DNA of 64,000 bases from an uncultured bacterium (GCA_937998865.1 CALLBR010000004.1:27116-91115); one strand, 5' to 3'; numbered from the stretch's first letter, positions 1 to 9,734 are shown. Notes: generated by a model not told the origin, from the sequence alone. A program made the numbers and translations.

Positions 1-391
1 TTGCAGCATACATAAATCCTGCATCAGCAATTAATAAAGGCCGAGAAGCTAATTCCTCTAGGGTTAGAAGAATTTTATTGCACCAATCAGCATCAGGCAT
101 AAGATAGTGAAAAGCTAAGGTAGTAAAAAATTTTTTTCTTAAGTCCTTTACTAAGAACTCATAAAGCCTTCTACTTCCATGCCCTTCTCCCGTATCTCCA
201 ACAAGATAAGCATAGGGGAGAGGTTTTTCAAGAAATTCCATCACTTCTATGGCTGAGGCAATCAGAGCTGGTGTTCCTCTTTGAATTGAGATCTCCCTTT
301 CTTCTAAGTATAAACTTCCTCTTTTTTTGTAAACTATTCCAAATAGGAGTGGAAAATTTTCATCTGGCACTGTGCCTATGATTGCGAGCAT
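1..391 (-). CDS. Partial CDS (C-terminus beyond window), conserved protein next to the yedE/tusA cluster; possibly carbohydrate-kinase-like
   Basis: Open minus-strand frame from ATG at 391 to the window edge (MLAIIGTVPDENFPLLFGIVYKKRGSLYLEE...LVGDTGEGHGSRRLYEFL), overlapping the stop of the next minus-strand gene; family assignment uncertain. Confidence 0.7.
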   Translation of the reverse strand, partial: MLAIIGTVPDENFPLLFGIVYKKRGSLYLEEREISIQRGTPALIASAIEVMEFLEKPLPYAYLVGDTGEGHGSRRLYEFLVKDLRKKFFTTLAFHYLMPDADWCNKILLTLEELASRPLLIADAGFMYAA

Positions 392-939
392 AATTCTTTA
401 ATTTTATCATAGGCTAACTGTAAAGCGTATCCACAGAGGGTGTGACCAATAAATCTTGGTTCTTTTGCCTCGTTAATTCTCTTCCCTACAAGCATGGCTG
501 CTAAGTAAGGAACATCAGGGCATCCTCCTCCTGATATGTTTACAATTATCTGTGAAGATTTATGCACAGTAATTTTCATATTGGCTGCTCTAACCATCAA
601 GAAATTTCCGAAATCTTTCACATGAAAAAGGTCAACAGGTTTTAGTCCTTCCTCATCAGATAGTACCCATTCAAGGGGAGGAAGTCCATGAGAGTCTAAA
701 ATATTTAAAATCCCCATAGAATGAACTATGGGGATTTCTATAGCAAGATCACATCCTTTTCTAATGTGAGCTGGAGGTCCCAAAACTTTTATGTTGTAAC
801 CTTTTTCTCTGAGGATATTTTCAGCTCTTATTACTTCTGAGGTATTGTCAAAAATAAGAAGAGCTTTGTCCTTTTCCTTTGATGATACTTTTCCTTTTTT
901 TTGTTTTCCTTTTCTGAATAAACTCTCAAGAATTTTCAT
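376..939 (-). CDS. DUF3343-type putative Se/S carrier-like protein
   Basis: 187 aa ORF; motif KALLIFDNTSEVIRAENILREKGYNIKVLGPP followed by conserved C-terminal region; adjacent to TusA and YedE genes. Confidence 0.75.
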   Translation of the reverse strand: MKILESLFRKGKQKKGKVSSKEKDKALLIFDNTSEVIRAENILREKGYNIKVLGPPAHIRKGCDLAIEIPIVHSMGILNILDSHGLPPLEWVLSDEEGLKPVDLFHVKDFGNFLMVRAANMKITVHKSSQIIVNISGGGCPDVPYLAAMLVGKRINEAKEPRFIGHTLCGYALQLAYDKIKELCSQS

Positions 940-940
940 T

Positions 941-1159
941 TTACTCCTTTTTTATCTTTATTCTGTAACCAGAACCCTCTGTGATTATGTCTACTATTGA
1001 CCATCCCATAGATGAGGCTGCTCTTGATACATTTTCTTTAGAAGTGTCTGTATCAACTAAAATTTCTATTTCACCTTTGTCAAGCCTCTTAATTGCCTCA
1101 AGAGTTAAAAGCACAGGTTCAGGACATGAAAGTCCTTTTGCATCAACAATCTCAGCCAT
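941..1159 (-). CDS. TusA/YedF-family sulfurtransferase-like protein
   Basis: MAEIVDAKGLSCPEPVLLTLEAIKRL: canonical TusA CPxP-type motif; internal start preferred over the 1198 ORF start. Confidence 0.9.
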   Translation of the reverse strand: MAEIVDAKGLSCPEPVLLTLEAIKRLDKGEIEILVDTDTSKENVSRAASSMGWSIVDIITEGSGYRIKIKKE

Positions 1160-1161
1160 TT

Positions 1162-2259
1162 TTACCTCCTTCTCATTGTAAATCCTATTATTACGCAAAC
1201 AATTAAACCAATTGCTGTGGCTATTGCTCCATTAGGACCTATTCCTGCTGGAGAGCTGGCAAGTCCAAAATTATGGGCTACTGCTGCACCAACTATCATA
1301 CCAGTAGCAAAAATTGCTGCATCTCCATCTCCTTCTCCTGCCATGAAAAGCTGTCTTCCAGGACAGCCACCTGCTAGTGTAAAAGCAAGTCCGGCAAGAC
1401 TCATACCAAGAAAGTTCCATAGTTGCATTGAATGAGAAATGGGTTGTTTTTCAAAACCCGGGTTAAATTGGCCCAGTATTAGATTTGTTATAATTGCAGC
1501 AAGAAAAAGGGCAGCTACTCCTGAAAATAGATGTCCTTGTTTAAACAAGATGAGATCTCTAAAGGCACCCATTGTGCAGAATCGGCTTCTCTGGGCTAGG
1601 ATTCCAATAATTAAACCTACTGCAAGAGATATAAAAAGAGGAGCATGCTGAGAACCTGGTCCTTTTAAACTATAAAACAGTAACATTCCCCTTGCTTCTC
1701 CTTCTGGCTTGGGATCAATAAGGAGAAGTATCAATAATCCAAACATGAGTAAGGGGAAGCCTAATCCCATAGCCTTTGATTGACTTAGCTGAGTTCTTCC
1801 TAAGGAATATCCTGCCTTTAAAAATCTTGTGCCTATCCAAATACCAAAAGCAAGCCCAAGAAGTCCAAAAATTGCATTACCATCACCACCAGCAAGTCTG
1901 AGAAGTGTTCTCCATGGACATCCTAAGAATACTAAAGCACCAATCATAGCAAAGACACCAAGAATAAATCTAATGAAAGGTGCAGAGCCACCTCTTGGTC
2001 TGAATTCTTTAAGAGAAATAGCAGAAAGAAAAGCACCAAGAACAAAACCAATGATTTCAGGTCTAAGATATTGGACAACTGAAGCTCTGTGAAAACCTAA
2101 GGCACCAGCAATGTCTCTCTCCATACAGGCTACGCATATGCCCATATTGGGAGGATTGCCTAATTTTTGAAGGATTGGTGCTAAGATACCGATGATTAAT
2201 CCCACGAAAATAATTCCCTTTCTTGTGGCAAAAAAGTTTTTAAGTGCATCCATCCCCAT
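1162..2259 (-). CDS. yedE: YeeE/YedE-family membrane transporter (putative selenium transporter)
   Basis: 365 aa multi-TM protein with GGCPGRQLFMAGEGDGDAAIFATGM and QRSRFCTMGAFRD motifs typical of YedE; linked to TusA/DUF3343. Confidence 0.88.
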   Translation of the reverse strand: MGMDALKNFFATRKGIIFVGLIIGILAPILQKLGNPPNMGICVACMERDIAGALGFHRASVVQYLRPEIIGFVLGAFLSAISLKEFRPRGGSAPFIRFILGVFAMIGALVFLGCPWRTLLRLAGGDGNAIFGLLGLAFGIWIGTRFLKAGYSLGRTQLSQSKAMGLGFPLLMFGLLILLLIDPKPEGEARGMLLFYSLKGPGSQHAPLFISLAVGLIIGILAQRSRFCTMGAFRDLILFKQGHLFSGVAALFLAAIITNLILGQFNPGFEKQPISHSMQLWNFLGMSLAGLAFTLAGGCPGRQLFMAGEGDGDAAIFATGMIVGAAVAHNFGLASSPAGIGPNGAIATAIGLIVCVIIGFTMRRR

Positions 2260-2482
2260 TTTCCTCCAATGATTTTTTGAATTTTGAAATATGTTACCTA
2301 AAGTCTGTTTTTGAGTAAAATATTTTTTATCTATAGATTTTGTCTTTATGTATAGAAAATACCAATTTTAAGTTTCTCTGGATCTCCTTTTTTGCCATTG
2401 CAAGCCTTTTTTTCCCTGAAATTGTTAGCTTCATCCATGTCAAAGTGAAGACTGCCTTCCCAGTTATTGTTAGCTTTTCCTG

Positions 2483-2633
2483 TCCTTGCGATGGCTTTCT
2501 CTTATCGTTATTGCAATGGTTTTTCTTTAATCTTCCTTCCTATGGTTTTTCTCTTATCGTCATTGCGATGGCTTTCTCTTATCGTCATTGCTATTTTTTC
2601 TCTTATCGTTAATGCGATGGTTTTCTCTTATCG
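2483..2633. repeat. Degenerate tandem array, about 6 units of about 25 bp (consensus TCATTGCGATGGTTTTCTCTTATCG)
   Basis: Units at 2483-2507, 2508-2532, 2533-2559, 2560-2584, 2585-2608 and 2609-2633 read directly from sequence. Confidence 0.85.
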
Positions 2634-2768
2634 TCATTGCGAGGGTGCGAAAGCACCCGAAGCAATCTCGCCTCTCTCCCTCTTATAGAAAAAGACTCCA
2701 ATTAGATTGCCGCAGAAGCCTAAAGAATTCCTTTCAACAGCGGATTGTCATGGAGTCCTCAGGACTCC
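2634..2768. repeat. Dispersed-repeat/MITE-like element (CATTGCGAG...GAAGCAATCT type) with hairpins
   Basis: GGGTGC-GAAA-GCACCC hairpin 2643-2658; GCAATCT 2662-2668 inverted with AGATTGC 2704-2710; GGAGTCC-TCA-GGACTCC palindrome 2752-2768. Confidence 0.75.
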
Positions 2769-2899
2769 TTGAGATGAAGGAGAGAAGAAAAGCAGGCTTA
2801 CAAGCACGCAAGAGGCTCTAGAATTCCTCTCTAAACTATTGGCTATCTTACAATAGAGAAAAGTAATCTATTTTTTAGGTATAATATTCTTTACTGCCT

Positions 2900-4192
2900 A
2901 TGGACAGAGTAATTACGAAAGCAAAAGCATTAAAAGGAGAAATAACTCCTCCCCCTGATAAATCCATATCTCACAGAGCAGTAATGTTTGCCTCCTTAGC
3001 AAAAGGTGTTTCCCTAATAAGAAATTTTCTCTGGGCACAAGATCCTGTAAGCACTTTGAAAGCAATGAAATCCTTAGGTGTAGAAGTGGAAATAAATAAA
3101 ACTAAAGAAATTAAAGTATTTGGTAAGGGTTTGTATTCTCTTAAAGAACCAGTAGATGTAATTGATTGTGGGAATTCAGGAACTACAATGAGACTCTTGA
3201 GCGGAATCTTAGCTGGACAAACTTTTTTAAGCATTCTTACTGGAGATGAATCACTTAGAAATAGACCTATGAAAAGAATAATAAAGCCTCTCTCTATGAT
3301 GGGAGCAGAAATTTTGGGAAGGCAAGAAAATTCTCTCCCCCCTCTTGTTATAAAAGGCGGAAAACTAAAGGGAATAACCTATGAAATGCCAATAGCCAGT
3401 GCACAAGTTAAAAGTTGTCTTTTACTTGCAGGACTTTATGCTGAGGGAAAAACAGTTATTACAGAACCTCACAAAAGCCGAGATCATACAGAAAAGATTT
3501 TAAAAAGCATGGGCGCTAAAATTGAAATTAAAGGCAACTGTGTAGAAATATCTTCCTTGAAAAAAGATCTTAATTCTATTGAAATAACAGTTCCTGCTGA
3601 CTTTTCCTCTGCTGCTTTTTTTATAGCAGGTGCTTTACTTGTGGAGGGCTCTGAGATAATCATAAAAAATGTTTGCCTTAATGAGACTCGCATAGGGTTT
3701 TTAGATGTTCTAAGAGAAATGGGAGCTACTGTGGAAGTTTTAGACCTCAGAATTCAGGCTGGAGAACCTGTAGGAGATCTTAAAGTAAAAAGTAATAAAT
3801 ACCTAAGGGGTGTCACTGTTAGTGGTAGCCTTGTACCGAGACTAATAGATGAATTTCCCATCTTATGCGTTGTGGCTACTCAAGCAGAAGGAGAGACAAT
3901 TATTAGGGACGCAAAAGATTTAAGGGCTAAAGAATCAGACAGGATTAGAGCAATGAAAACAGAATTGGAGAAAATGGGAGTTAACATTGAGGAGTTTGAA
4001 GATGGTGTATGTATAAAAGGTCCCTGTAAATTGAAAGCTGCTGAGGTGTACTCATACAAAGATCATAGGATTGCTATGGCTTTAACCATTGGAGGACTTC
4101 TTGCTGAGGGAGAAACAAAAATATTGGAAGCCCAGTGTGTTGATATTTCTTTCCCAGAATTTTATGAAATTTTGGAGAGGTTACAAATTTGA
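2900..4192 (+). CDS. aroA: 3-phosphoshikimate 1-carboxyvinyltransferase (EPSP synthase)
   Basis: PPPDKSISHRAVMFASLAKG, GNSGTTMRLLSGILAG, LRAKESDRIRAM, SYKDHRIAMAL motifs. Confidence 0.97.
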   Translation: MDRVITKAKALKGEITPPPDKSISHRAVMFASLAKGVSLIRNFLWAQDPVSTLKAMKSLGVEVEINKTKEIKVFGKGLYSLKEPVDVIDCGNSGTTMRLLSGILAGQTFLSILTGDESLRNRPMKRIIKPLSMMGAEILGRQENSLPPLVIKGGKLKGITYEMPIASAQVKSCLLLAGLYAEGKTVITEPHKSRDHTEKILKSMGAKIEIKGNCVEISSLKKDLNSIEITVPADFSSAAFFIAGALLVEGSEIIIKNVCLNETRIGFLDVLREMGATVEVLDLRIQAGEPVGDLKVKSNKYLRGVTVSGSLVPRLIDEFPILCVVATQAEGETIIRDAKDLRAKESDRIRAMKTELEKMGVNIEEFEDGVCIKGPCKLKAAEVYSYKDHRIAMALTIGGLLAEGETKILEAQCVDISFPEFYEILERLQI

Positions 4193-4857
4193 AGAGAGTA
4201 ATAGCTATAGACGGTCCTTCAGGTGCTGGTAAGAGCTCCGTATCTAAAGCAGTTGCAAGGCAGCTAGGTTTCTATTATCTTGACACTGGTGCCCTTTACA
4301 GGGCAGTGGCTTACCATTTTTTGAAAATATTTGGTAGCAAGACAGATTTTACTGCGATGCCTGAAGAGGCTATAAAAAAAGAGCTAAGCAATGTAAAAAT
4401 CCTATATGACAAGGGCGAGGTCTATCTTTTTTCTGAGAATATTACGAATTTAATTAGAGATCCTCTTGTAGGAACTGCCACATCTCAGCTTTCTGCCAAA
4501 AAAGTTATAAGAGAGTTTCTATTACCCTTACAGAGAGAATTTGCAGAAAGACACAACACTGTTGCTGAGGGAAGAGACATGACTACAGTTGTTTTCCCTG
4601 ATGCCTGGAAAAAATTCTATTTAGATGCTTCCCTTGAGGTTAGAGCAAAAAGAAGGTATGAACAACTATTAAGCTTGGGCAAGGAAGTCACTTTTGATGA
4701 GGCTTTAAGGGATGTATTTGAGAGAGATGAAAGAGATTCTAAAAGAGAGGAATCACCTTTAATTAAATCAAAGGATGCTTTTTATATCGATACTTCAAAT
4801 CTCTCTTTTGATGAAGTTATAAAGATTGTTTTAAAAAAAGTTGCAGAGGATAGTTAA
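4189..4857 (+). CDS. cmk: Cytidylate kinase
   Basis: IAIDGPSGAGKSSVSKAVARQLGFYYLDTGALYRAVA; TTG start overlapping aroA. Confidence 0.96.
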   Translation: MKRVIAIDGPSGAGKSSVSKAVARQLGFYYLDTGALYRAVAYHFLKIFGSKTDFTAMPEEAIKKELSNVKILYDKGEVYLFSENITNLIRDPLVGTATSQLSAKKVIREFLLPLQREFAERHNTVAEGRDMTTVVFPDAWKKFYLDASLEVRAKRRYEQLLSLGKEVTFDEALRDVFERDERDSKREESPLIKSKDAFYIDTSNLSFDEVIKIVLKKVAEDS

Positions 4858-4880
4858 TATCTTGTATTATCAAAAACAGT

Positions 4881-5726
4881 ATGGAAAAAGAAATTTTTCT
4901 TGTGGAAGGTGCGGGTTTCTGCTTTGGTGTTAAAAGAGCTATTGATATTGCCTTTGATGTAGCTGATAAAAATAAGGAAGGTGTTTTTACCTTAGGTCCT
5001 ATTATTCATAATCCTCAAGTAGTAGAAAAGTTAAGGGAATTAGGTGTTAATCCTTTAGAAGATATTTCAGATAGATTAGATATAAAGAGGCTGATTATAA
5101 GAGCCCATGGTATTCCAAAGGGTAAACTGGAAGAATTAAAAAATTATGGTTTTGAAATAATTGATGCTACCTGCCCTTTTGTAAAAAAAGCTCAAAAAAT
5201 TGCTGAGAAATTGGCATTAGAGGACTATCAAGTTATAATAATAGGAGACAAAAATCATCCTGAAGTAAAAGGAATACTAAGCTATGCTGGAGAAAAAGCA
5301 GTGGTTATTACAAATAGTGAAGATATTCCTTACATAAACAGAAGAATAGGAATAATTCAGCAAACAACTCAACCTCTTTTAAAGGTAAAAGAAATCCTTA
5401 ATGGTATAATTAATTCCTTGAGCGAGTTTGAAGAGTTGAGAATTTTTAATACTCTGTGTAACTTTACTTCAAAAAGATTAGAAGCTACTGAAAAAGTTGC
5501 GAAAGAGGTAGATATTATGATTGTAATAGGTGGTAAAAATAGTGCAAACACAACTCAATTGGCAAATTTGTGTAGGAAAATTGGGGTTAAAACCTTTCAT
5601 ATAGAGGATGCAAAGGAAATAAACAGTGATTGGTTTGCAGGGGTAAAGAAAATAGGCATTACTGCAGGGGCATCTACCCCTAATTGGATAATTAATGAGA
5701 TTGTTGATAAAATAAAATGTTTATAA
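4881..5726 (+). CDS. ispH: 4-hydroxy-3-methylbut-2-enyl diphosphate reductase
   Basis: GFCFGVKRAI, RAHGIPK, DATCPFVKK, GASTPNWIINEI motifs. Confidence 0.97.
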   Translation: MEKEIFLVEGAGFCFGVKRAIDIAFDVADKNKEGVFTLGPIIHNPQVVEKLRELGVNPLEDISDRLDIKRLIIRAHGIPKGKLEELKNYGFEIIDATCPFVKKAQKIAEKLALEDYQVIIIGDKNHPEVKGILSYAGEKAVVITNSEDIPYINRRIGIIQQTTQPLLKVKEILNGIINSLSEFEELRIFNTLCNFTSKRLEATEKVAKEVDIMIVIGGKNSANTTQLANLCRKIGVKTFHIEDAKEINSDWFAGVKKIGITAGASTPNWIINEIVDKIKCL

Positions 5727-5745
5727 ATTAAGGAGGAACAGTAAC

Positions 5746-7344
5746 ATGCAGAATCAGATCAGTGAAAAACAAGAACTGGAAAGCCTCTATGAAAGCTCTC
5801 TATCTCATGTAGAAAGGGGAGAGATTGTAAAGGGCAAAATAATTGGTATAAGAAACGATGGAATCATTGTAGATGTATGTTATAAGTTTGAAGGAATTAT
5901 TCCTCTTAGCGACTTTTCTGAGGAAGAGCTTAAATCTATTAAAGAGGGAGACGAAATTGAAGTTTTCATTGAAAAGATAGATGATGCTCAAGGTGCAATA
6001 TATCTCTCAAGAGATCGTGCGGTAAAAATAAGAGCTTGGGAAGTTCTCATGGATGCTGCTGATAAAAAGACAGCCATTGAGGTAACAGTTTCAGGCAAAA
6101 CAAAAGGAGGACTTTTAGCTTCTTACAGAGGAATTAAAGGTTTTATTCCTGCCTCCTTGTTAGAGATTAAAAGACCTAAAAATCTTGACGATTATATTGG
6201 TAAAACTCTCAAAGTTAGAGTTGAAAAAATAGAGCCCCCTAAAAATTTATATGGTTCTTGGAAAAATCTTAAGACAACCTTAGTATTTTCAAGAAAAGAT
6301 TACCTTGAGGAAGAAAAGGAGAGAATTAAGAGAGAACTTGCTGAAAAAGTTACAGAGGGTTCAAGAATAAAAGGAGTGGTCAAAAACTTAACAAAATACG
6401 GTGTTTTTGTAGATCTTGGAGGAATTGATGGTTTTCTCCATATATCGAATATTTCCTGGGGTAAAGTAAAAAATCCTTCTGAGTACTTTGAGGTTGGCAA
6501 GGAATATGAATTTGTAGTTCTAAAAGCAGATTTGGAAAATGATAGGATAACTCTTGGTTATAAACAGAAAAAACCTGATCCTTGGGAGAATATTGACAAG
6601 AAATATCAACCAGGCATGAAAGTAAGAGGTAAAGTAACTCGAATTGAAGAGTTTGGAATTTTTGTGGAGCTGGAAGAGGGAGTGGAAGGACTTGTTCATG
6701 TGAGCGAGCTTGACTGGGTTACTCCAAAAAATCCCTCCTATTATGCTGAAATTGATGACTGGTTAAATTTAAAAATAATAGACATAGATAAGGAGAGTAG
6801 AAAAATCTCTCTGAGCCTGAAACAGTTAAAACCAAAGCCTTGGGAAGTGGTAGCAAGGAAGTATAAAGTAGGAGATAGAGTGGTAGGAAAGGTTAAAACT
6901 ATCACAGACTTTGGTATATTTGTAAGATTGCCCGAGGGAGTAGATGGCTTAATTCATATTTCAGATATTTCTTGGACAAAACATATTGACCATCCTTCTG
7001 AACTTTTCAAGAAGGGTCAAAGAATAGAAGCAGTTATAACGAATCTTGATCCTGAAAATGAAAAGCTTTCTCTAAGTATAAAGCATTTAACTGAAGATCC
7101 TTGGCTTAAAGAAATCCCTGAAAAATTTAAGATAGGGCAGATTTATACAGCAAAAGTTATTAAGAAAACAGAGCATGGTCTTTTTGTAGATTTAGAGGGA
7201 ATTGTAGAGGGACTTGTTTATAATTCTGAAATCAATAAGGAGAAAGCAGTGAAAGAGGGTGATGAAATAAAAGTATTGGTTATTAAAGTAGATCCTGAAA
7301 AGAGAAAGATAGGTTTAAGCATGAAAAAAGCTGAGGAAGAATGA
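5746..7344 (+). CDS. rpsA: 30S ribosomal protein S1 (multiple S1 domains)
   Basis: Repeated S1 motifs (GVFVDLGGIDGFLHISNISW; GIFVELEEGVEGLVHVSEL; GIFVRLPEGVDGLIHISDISW); SD aaggagg. Confidence 0.96.
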   Translation: MQNQISEKQELESLYESSLSHVERGEIVKGKIIGIRNDGIIVDVCYKFEGIIPLSDFSEEELKSIKEGDEIEVFIEKIDDAQGAIYLSRDRAVKIRAWEVLMDAADKKTAIEVTVSGKTKGGLLASYRGIKGFIPASLLEIKRPKNLDDYIGKTLKVRVEKIEPPKNLYGSWKNLKTTLVFSRKDYLEEEKERIKRELAEKVTEGSRIKGVVKNLTKYGVFVDLGGIDGFLHISNISWGKVKNPSEYFEVGKEYEFVVLKADLENDRITLGYKQKKPDPWENIDKKYQPGMKVRGKVTRIEEFGIFVELEEGVEGLVHVSELDWVTPKNPSYYAEIDDWLNLKIIDIDKESRKISLSLKQLKPKPWEVVARKYKVGDRVVGKVKTITDFGIFVRLPEGVDGLIHISDISWTKHIDHPSELFKKGQRIEAVITNLDPENEKLSLSIKHLTEDPWLKEIPEKFKIGQIYTAKVIKKTEHGLFVDLEGIVEGLVYNSEINKEKAVKEGDEIKVLVIKVDPEKRKIGLSMKKAEEE

Positions 7345-8198
7345 AAAATAAAAGTTTAAAAATTCTTTTCATCATCCTTGGTTCGATTTTTTTTATAAGT
7401 TTTCTTGCAATGCTTATGGAAAGTGGGCTTTCCGCAGGTAAAATAGCTGTAGTCCATGTAAAGGGAGTTCTTATTGAATCGTCATCCATAATTGATGAAA
7501 TAAAGCAATACAGAAAGAATTCTGCCATCAAGGCAATTATTTTGAGAGTTGACAGCCCTGGAGGAGCTGTTGTCCCTTCTCAAGAGATTTATGAGGAGAT
7601 AAAGAGGACCACAAAGGTTAAGCCTGTTGTTGTTTCCATGGGATCAGTGGCAGCCTCTGGAGGATATTATATATCTTGTCCTGCAACAAAAATTATCGCA
7701 AATCCAGGCACTTTAACAGGTTCAATTGGGGTATTAATAGAGCTACCGAATATAAAGGGGCTTCTGGATAAAATAGGCGTAAAAGCTGAAGTTATAAAGA
7801 GTGGAAAGTATAAAGATATCACTTCTCCTTTCAAAAATATCCAACCTGATGAAAAGGAGGTATTGCAGAGGTTAATCGATGATGTTCATGAACAATTTGT
7901 TAAGGCTGTCTCTGAAGGTAGAAAAATTCCCTTAGAAAATGTAAGGAAAATTGCAGATGGTAGAGTATTCACAGGAAATAAAGCAAAAGAGTTAGGTTTA
8001 ATTGATGAGATAGGAGATTTTGAATATGCAGTAAAAGTGGCAGCTCAATTAGGAAAAATAAGGGGAGAACCTGAAATAGTATATAAAAAGACAAGCATAA
8101 TAAAGGAACTATTTAAAGGAGATACAGAGTCTCTTATGAGAAGAATAATACCTCATCTGCAGATTTATTACCTTTATTCACCCCAAATAAAAGATTAA
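7341..8198 (+). CDS. sppA: Signal peptide peptidase SppA
   Basis: RVDSPGGAVVPSQEIYEEIK, SMGSVAASGGYYISC catalytic motif, GSIGV. Confidence 0.95.
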   Translation: MKNKSLKILFIILGSIFFISFLAMLMESGLSAGKIAVVHVKGVLIESSSIIDEIKQYRKNSAIKAIILRVDSPGGAVVPSQEIYEEIKRTTKVKPVVVSMGSVAASGGYYISCPATKIIANPGTLTGSIGVLIELPNIKGLLDKIGVKAEVIKSGKYKDITSPFKNIQPDEKEVLQRLIDDVHEQFVKAVSEGRKIPLENVRKIADGRVFTGNKAKELGLIDEIGDFEYAVKVAAQLGKIRGEPEIVYKKTSIIKELFKGDTESLMRRIIPHLQIYYLYSPQIKD

Positions 8199-8211
8199 AG
8201 GAGGAAAGAAA

Positions 8212-8490
8212 ATGAAAAGATCAGAACTAATTGAAAAGTTAACTGAAAAGATAGAATATCTTACAAAAAAACAGGTAGAAACTATAGTAGATATGGTTTT
8301 CGAAAGAATGAGCGAGACACTACAAAAAGGAGAAAAAATAGAGCTTAGAGGATTCGGTAAATTTAAGGTGAAAGTAAGAAATGCTAGGATTGCAAGAAAT
8401 CCTAAAACAGGAGAAAAAGTAGAAGTTCCTCCCCAAAAATCTATTCATTTTAAAATGAGCAAGGCATTAAAGGATGCGTTGAACAAGTGA
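8212..8490 (+). CDS. HU/IHF-family DNA-binding protein
   Basis: MKRSELIEKL...EKIELRGFGKFKVKVRNARIARNPKTGEKVEVPP. Confidence 0.95.
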   Translation: MKRSELIEKLTEKIEYLTKKQVETIVDMVFERMSETLQKGEKIELRGFGKFKVKVRNARIARNPKTGEKVEVPPQKSIHFKMSKALKDALNK

Positions 8491-8491
8491 A

Positions 8492-9412
8492 GTGCTACTT
8501 CGGGTAGAAAATCTTAGTGTTTATTATCAAAAATTTCCTTATCTTGAAGACATCAATTTTTCCATAGAGAGAGGAGAAATATTCTCCATAGTAGGGGAGA
8601 GCGGAAGTGGAAAGACTCTAACGGGTCTTTCATTAATAAATTTACTGCCGCCGTATTTTAAAAGTAAGGGTAAAATTTTTTTTGATAATACTAACCTCTT
8701 AGATTTACCAGAGTTTAAACTAAGAAATATTAGAGGTAAGAGGATTTCTATGGTTTTTCAAGATCCCTCTACCTCCCTGAATCCTGTAATGAAAGTATGC
8801 AATCAGATTGCAGAAATGCTTATTTATCATTTTAATTTGTCTAAAAAAGAAGCCTTAATGAAAACAATGGAAATTCTTGAGCGCTTAAAGATATCTCATG
8901 TTGCAAATTCCTATCCACATCAGCTTTCAGGTGGAATGAAACAAAGAATAATGATAGGAATGGCTATAGCTTGTAGTCCTGAATTAATAATTGCTGACGA
9001 GCCAACTACAGCATTAGATGTTACTGTTCAAGAGGAGATTCTTGATTTGTTGTATTATTTAACAAAAAATGACAAGAAATCTTTACTTTTAATTTCTCAT
9101 GATATAAACATAGTGTCAGAATATGCAGATAGAATTATGGTAATGTATGCTGGAAGAATTCTCGAAGAAGGTGGTATGGAGGAAGTTTATAAAAATCCTC
9201 TGCATCCCTATACAAAAGCTCTTTTTAAATGTATACCTTCTGAAGGGGAGAAAATTGAAGGAATTCCTGGTAGTATTCCCAACCTAAAGGCTCTACCTGA
9301 GGGCTGTATTTTCCATCCAAGATGTGAATTTAAAAAACCTCTTTGCAAGAAGAAAATTCCTAGTTATGTCATGGTTTCTCAGAACCATTATGTGCGGTGT
9401 TTGCTTTTTTAA
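8492..9412 (+). CDS. Oligopeptide/dipeptide ABC transporter ATP-binding protein (OppD/DppD-like)
   Basis: Walker A GESGSGKTLTG, LSGGMKQRIMI signature, C-terminal oligopeptide_HPY region PEGCIFHPRCEF; GTG start. Confidence 0.92.
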   Translation: MLLRVENLSVYYQKFPYLEDINFSIERGEIFSIVGESGSGKTLTGLSLINLLPPYFKSKGKIFFDNTNLLDLPEFKLRNIRGKRISMVFQDPSTSLNPVMKVCNQIAEMLIYHFNLSKKEALMKTMEILERLKISHVANSYPHQLSGGMKQRIMIGMAIACSPELIIADEPTTALDVTVQEEILDLLYYLTKNDKKSLLLISHDINIVSEYADRIMVMYAGRILEEGGMEEVYKNPLHPYTKALFKCIPSEGEKIEGIPGSIPNLKALPEGCIFHPRCEFKKPLCKKKIPSYVMVSQNHYVRCLLF

Positions 9413-9608
9413 GATCATCATTAAAAGATGTTCATTTTTTGAGAAATTTTATTTTCCCTATGATTAGCAGGAGTTTTTTCATTGCCATTGTAAAGGTTCT
9501 TACATACTTTGCTTGTAGAAATCTTATATTTTTAAACCCTTTTGCTTTTAATTTCTAAATCTCTCCTTCCTTGTAGGATGCTTTTAATGCTCATACTCCA
9601 ATGCCATT

Positions 9609-9734
9609 GCAAGGAACGTAAGCGATTATGAAAAAAGACGCAAGGAGGTTACTTCACCCTCCTAAAGGCATCCTTGCTTTTAAAGAATAAAAAAGGACTG
9701 ATCAGAATGAAAAAGAAAGAAAAGGTGTCCTTGC
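9609..9734. repeat. Nested inverted repeats of GCAAGGA/TCCTTGC in intergenic region
   Basis: GCAAGGA at 9609-9615 and 9640-9646; TCCTTGC at 9671-9677 and 9728-9734; left part resembles degenerate CATTGCRAGGAACGTAAGCGA dispersed repeats. Confidence 0.6.

Noticed and set aside
981-2092. Plus-strand ORFs opposite tusA/yedE (66, 72, 70, 87 aa)
   Set aside because: Antisense shadows of well-supported minus-strand genes with no recognisable domains.
2483-2633. Possible CRISPR array
   Set aside because: Units are contiguous about 25-bp degenerate tandem repeats without unique spacers; no cas genes in window.
2340-2821. Three + strand ORFs (90, 73, 77 aa)
   Set aside because: They are translations of the tandem/dispersed repeat (SLIVIARVRKHPKQSRLSPS type), overlap each other in several frames and have low-complexity sequence.
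5369-5551. Small antisense ORFs inside ispH, rpsA, aroA, pyk, valS, nadC and similar genes
   Set aside because: Expected by chance opposite long coding frames; no SD, domain or conservation evidence available.
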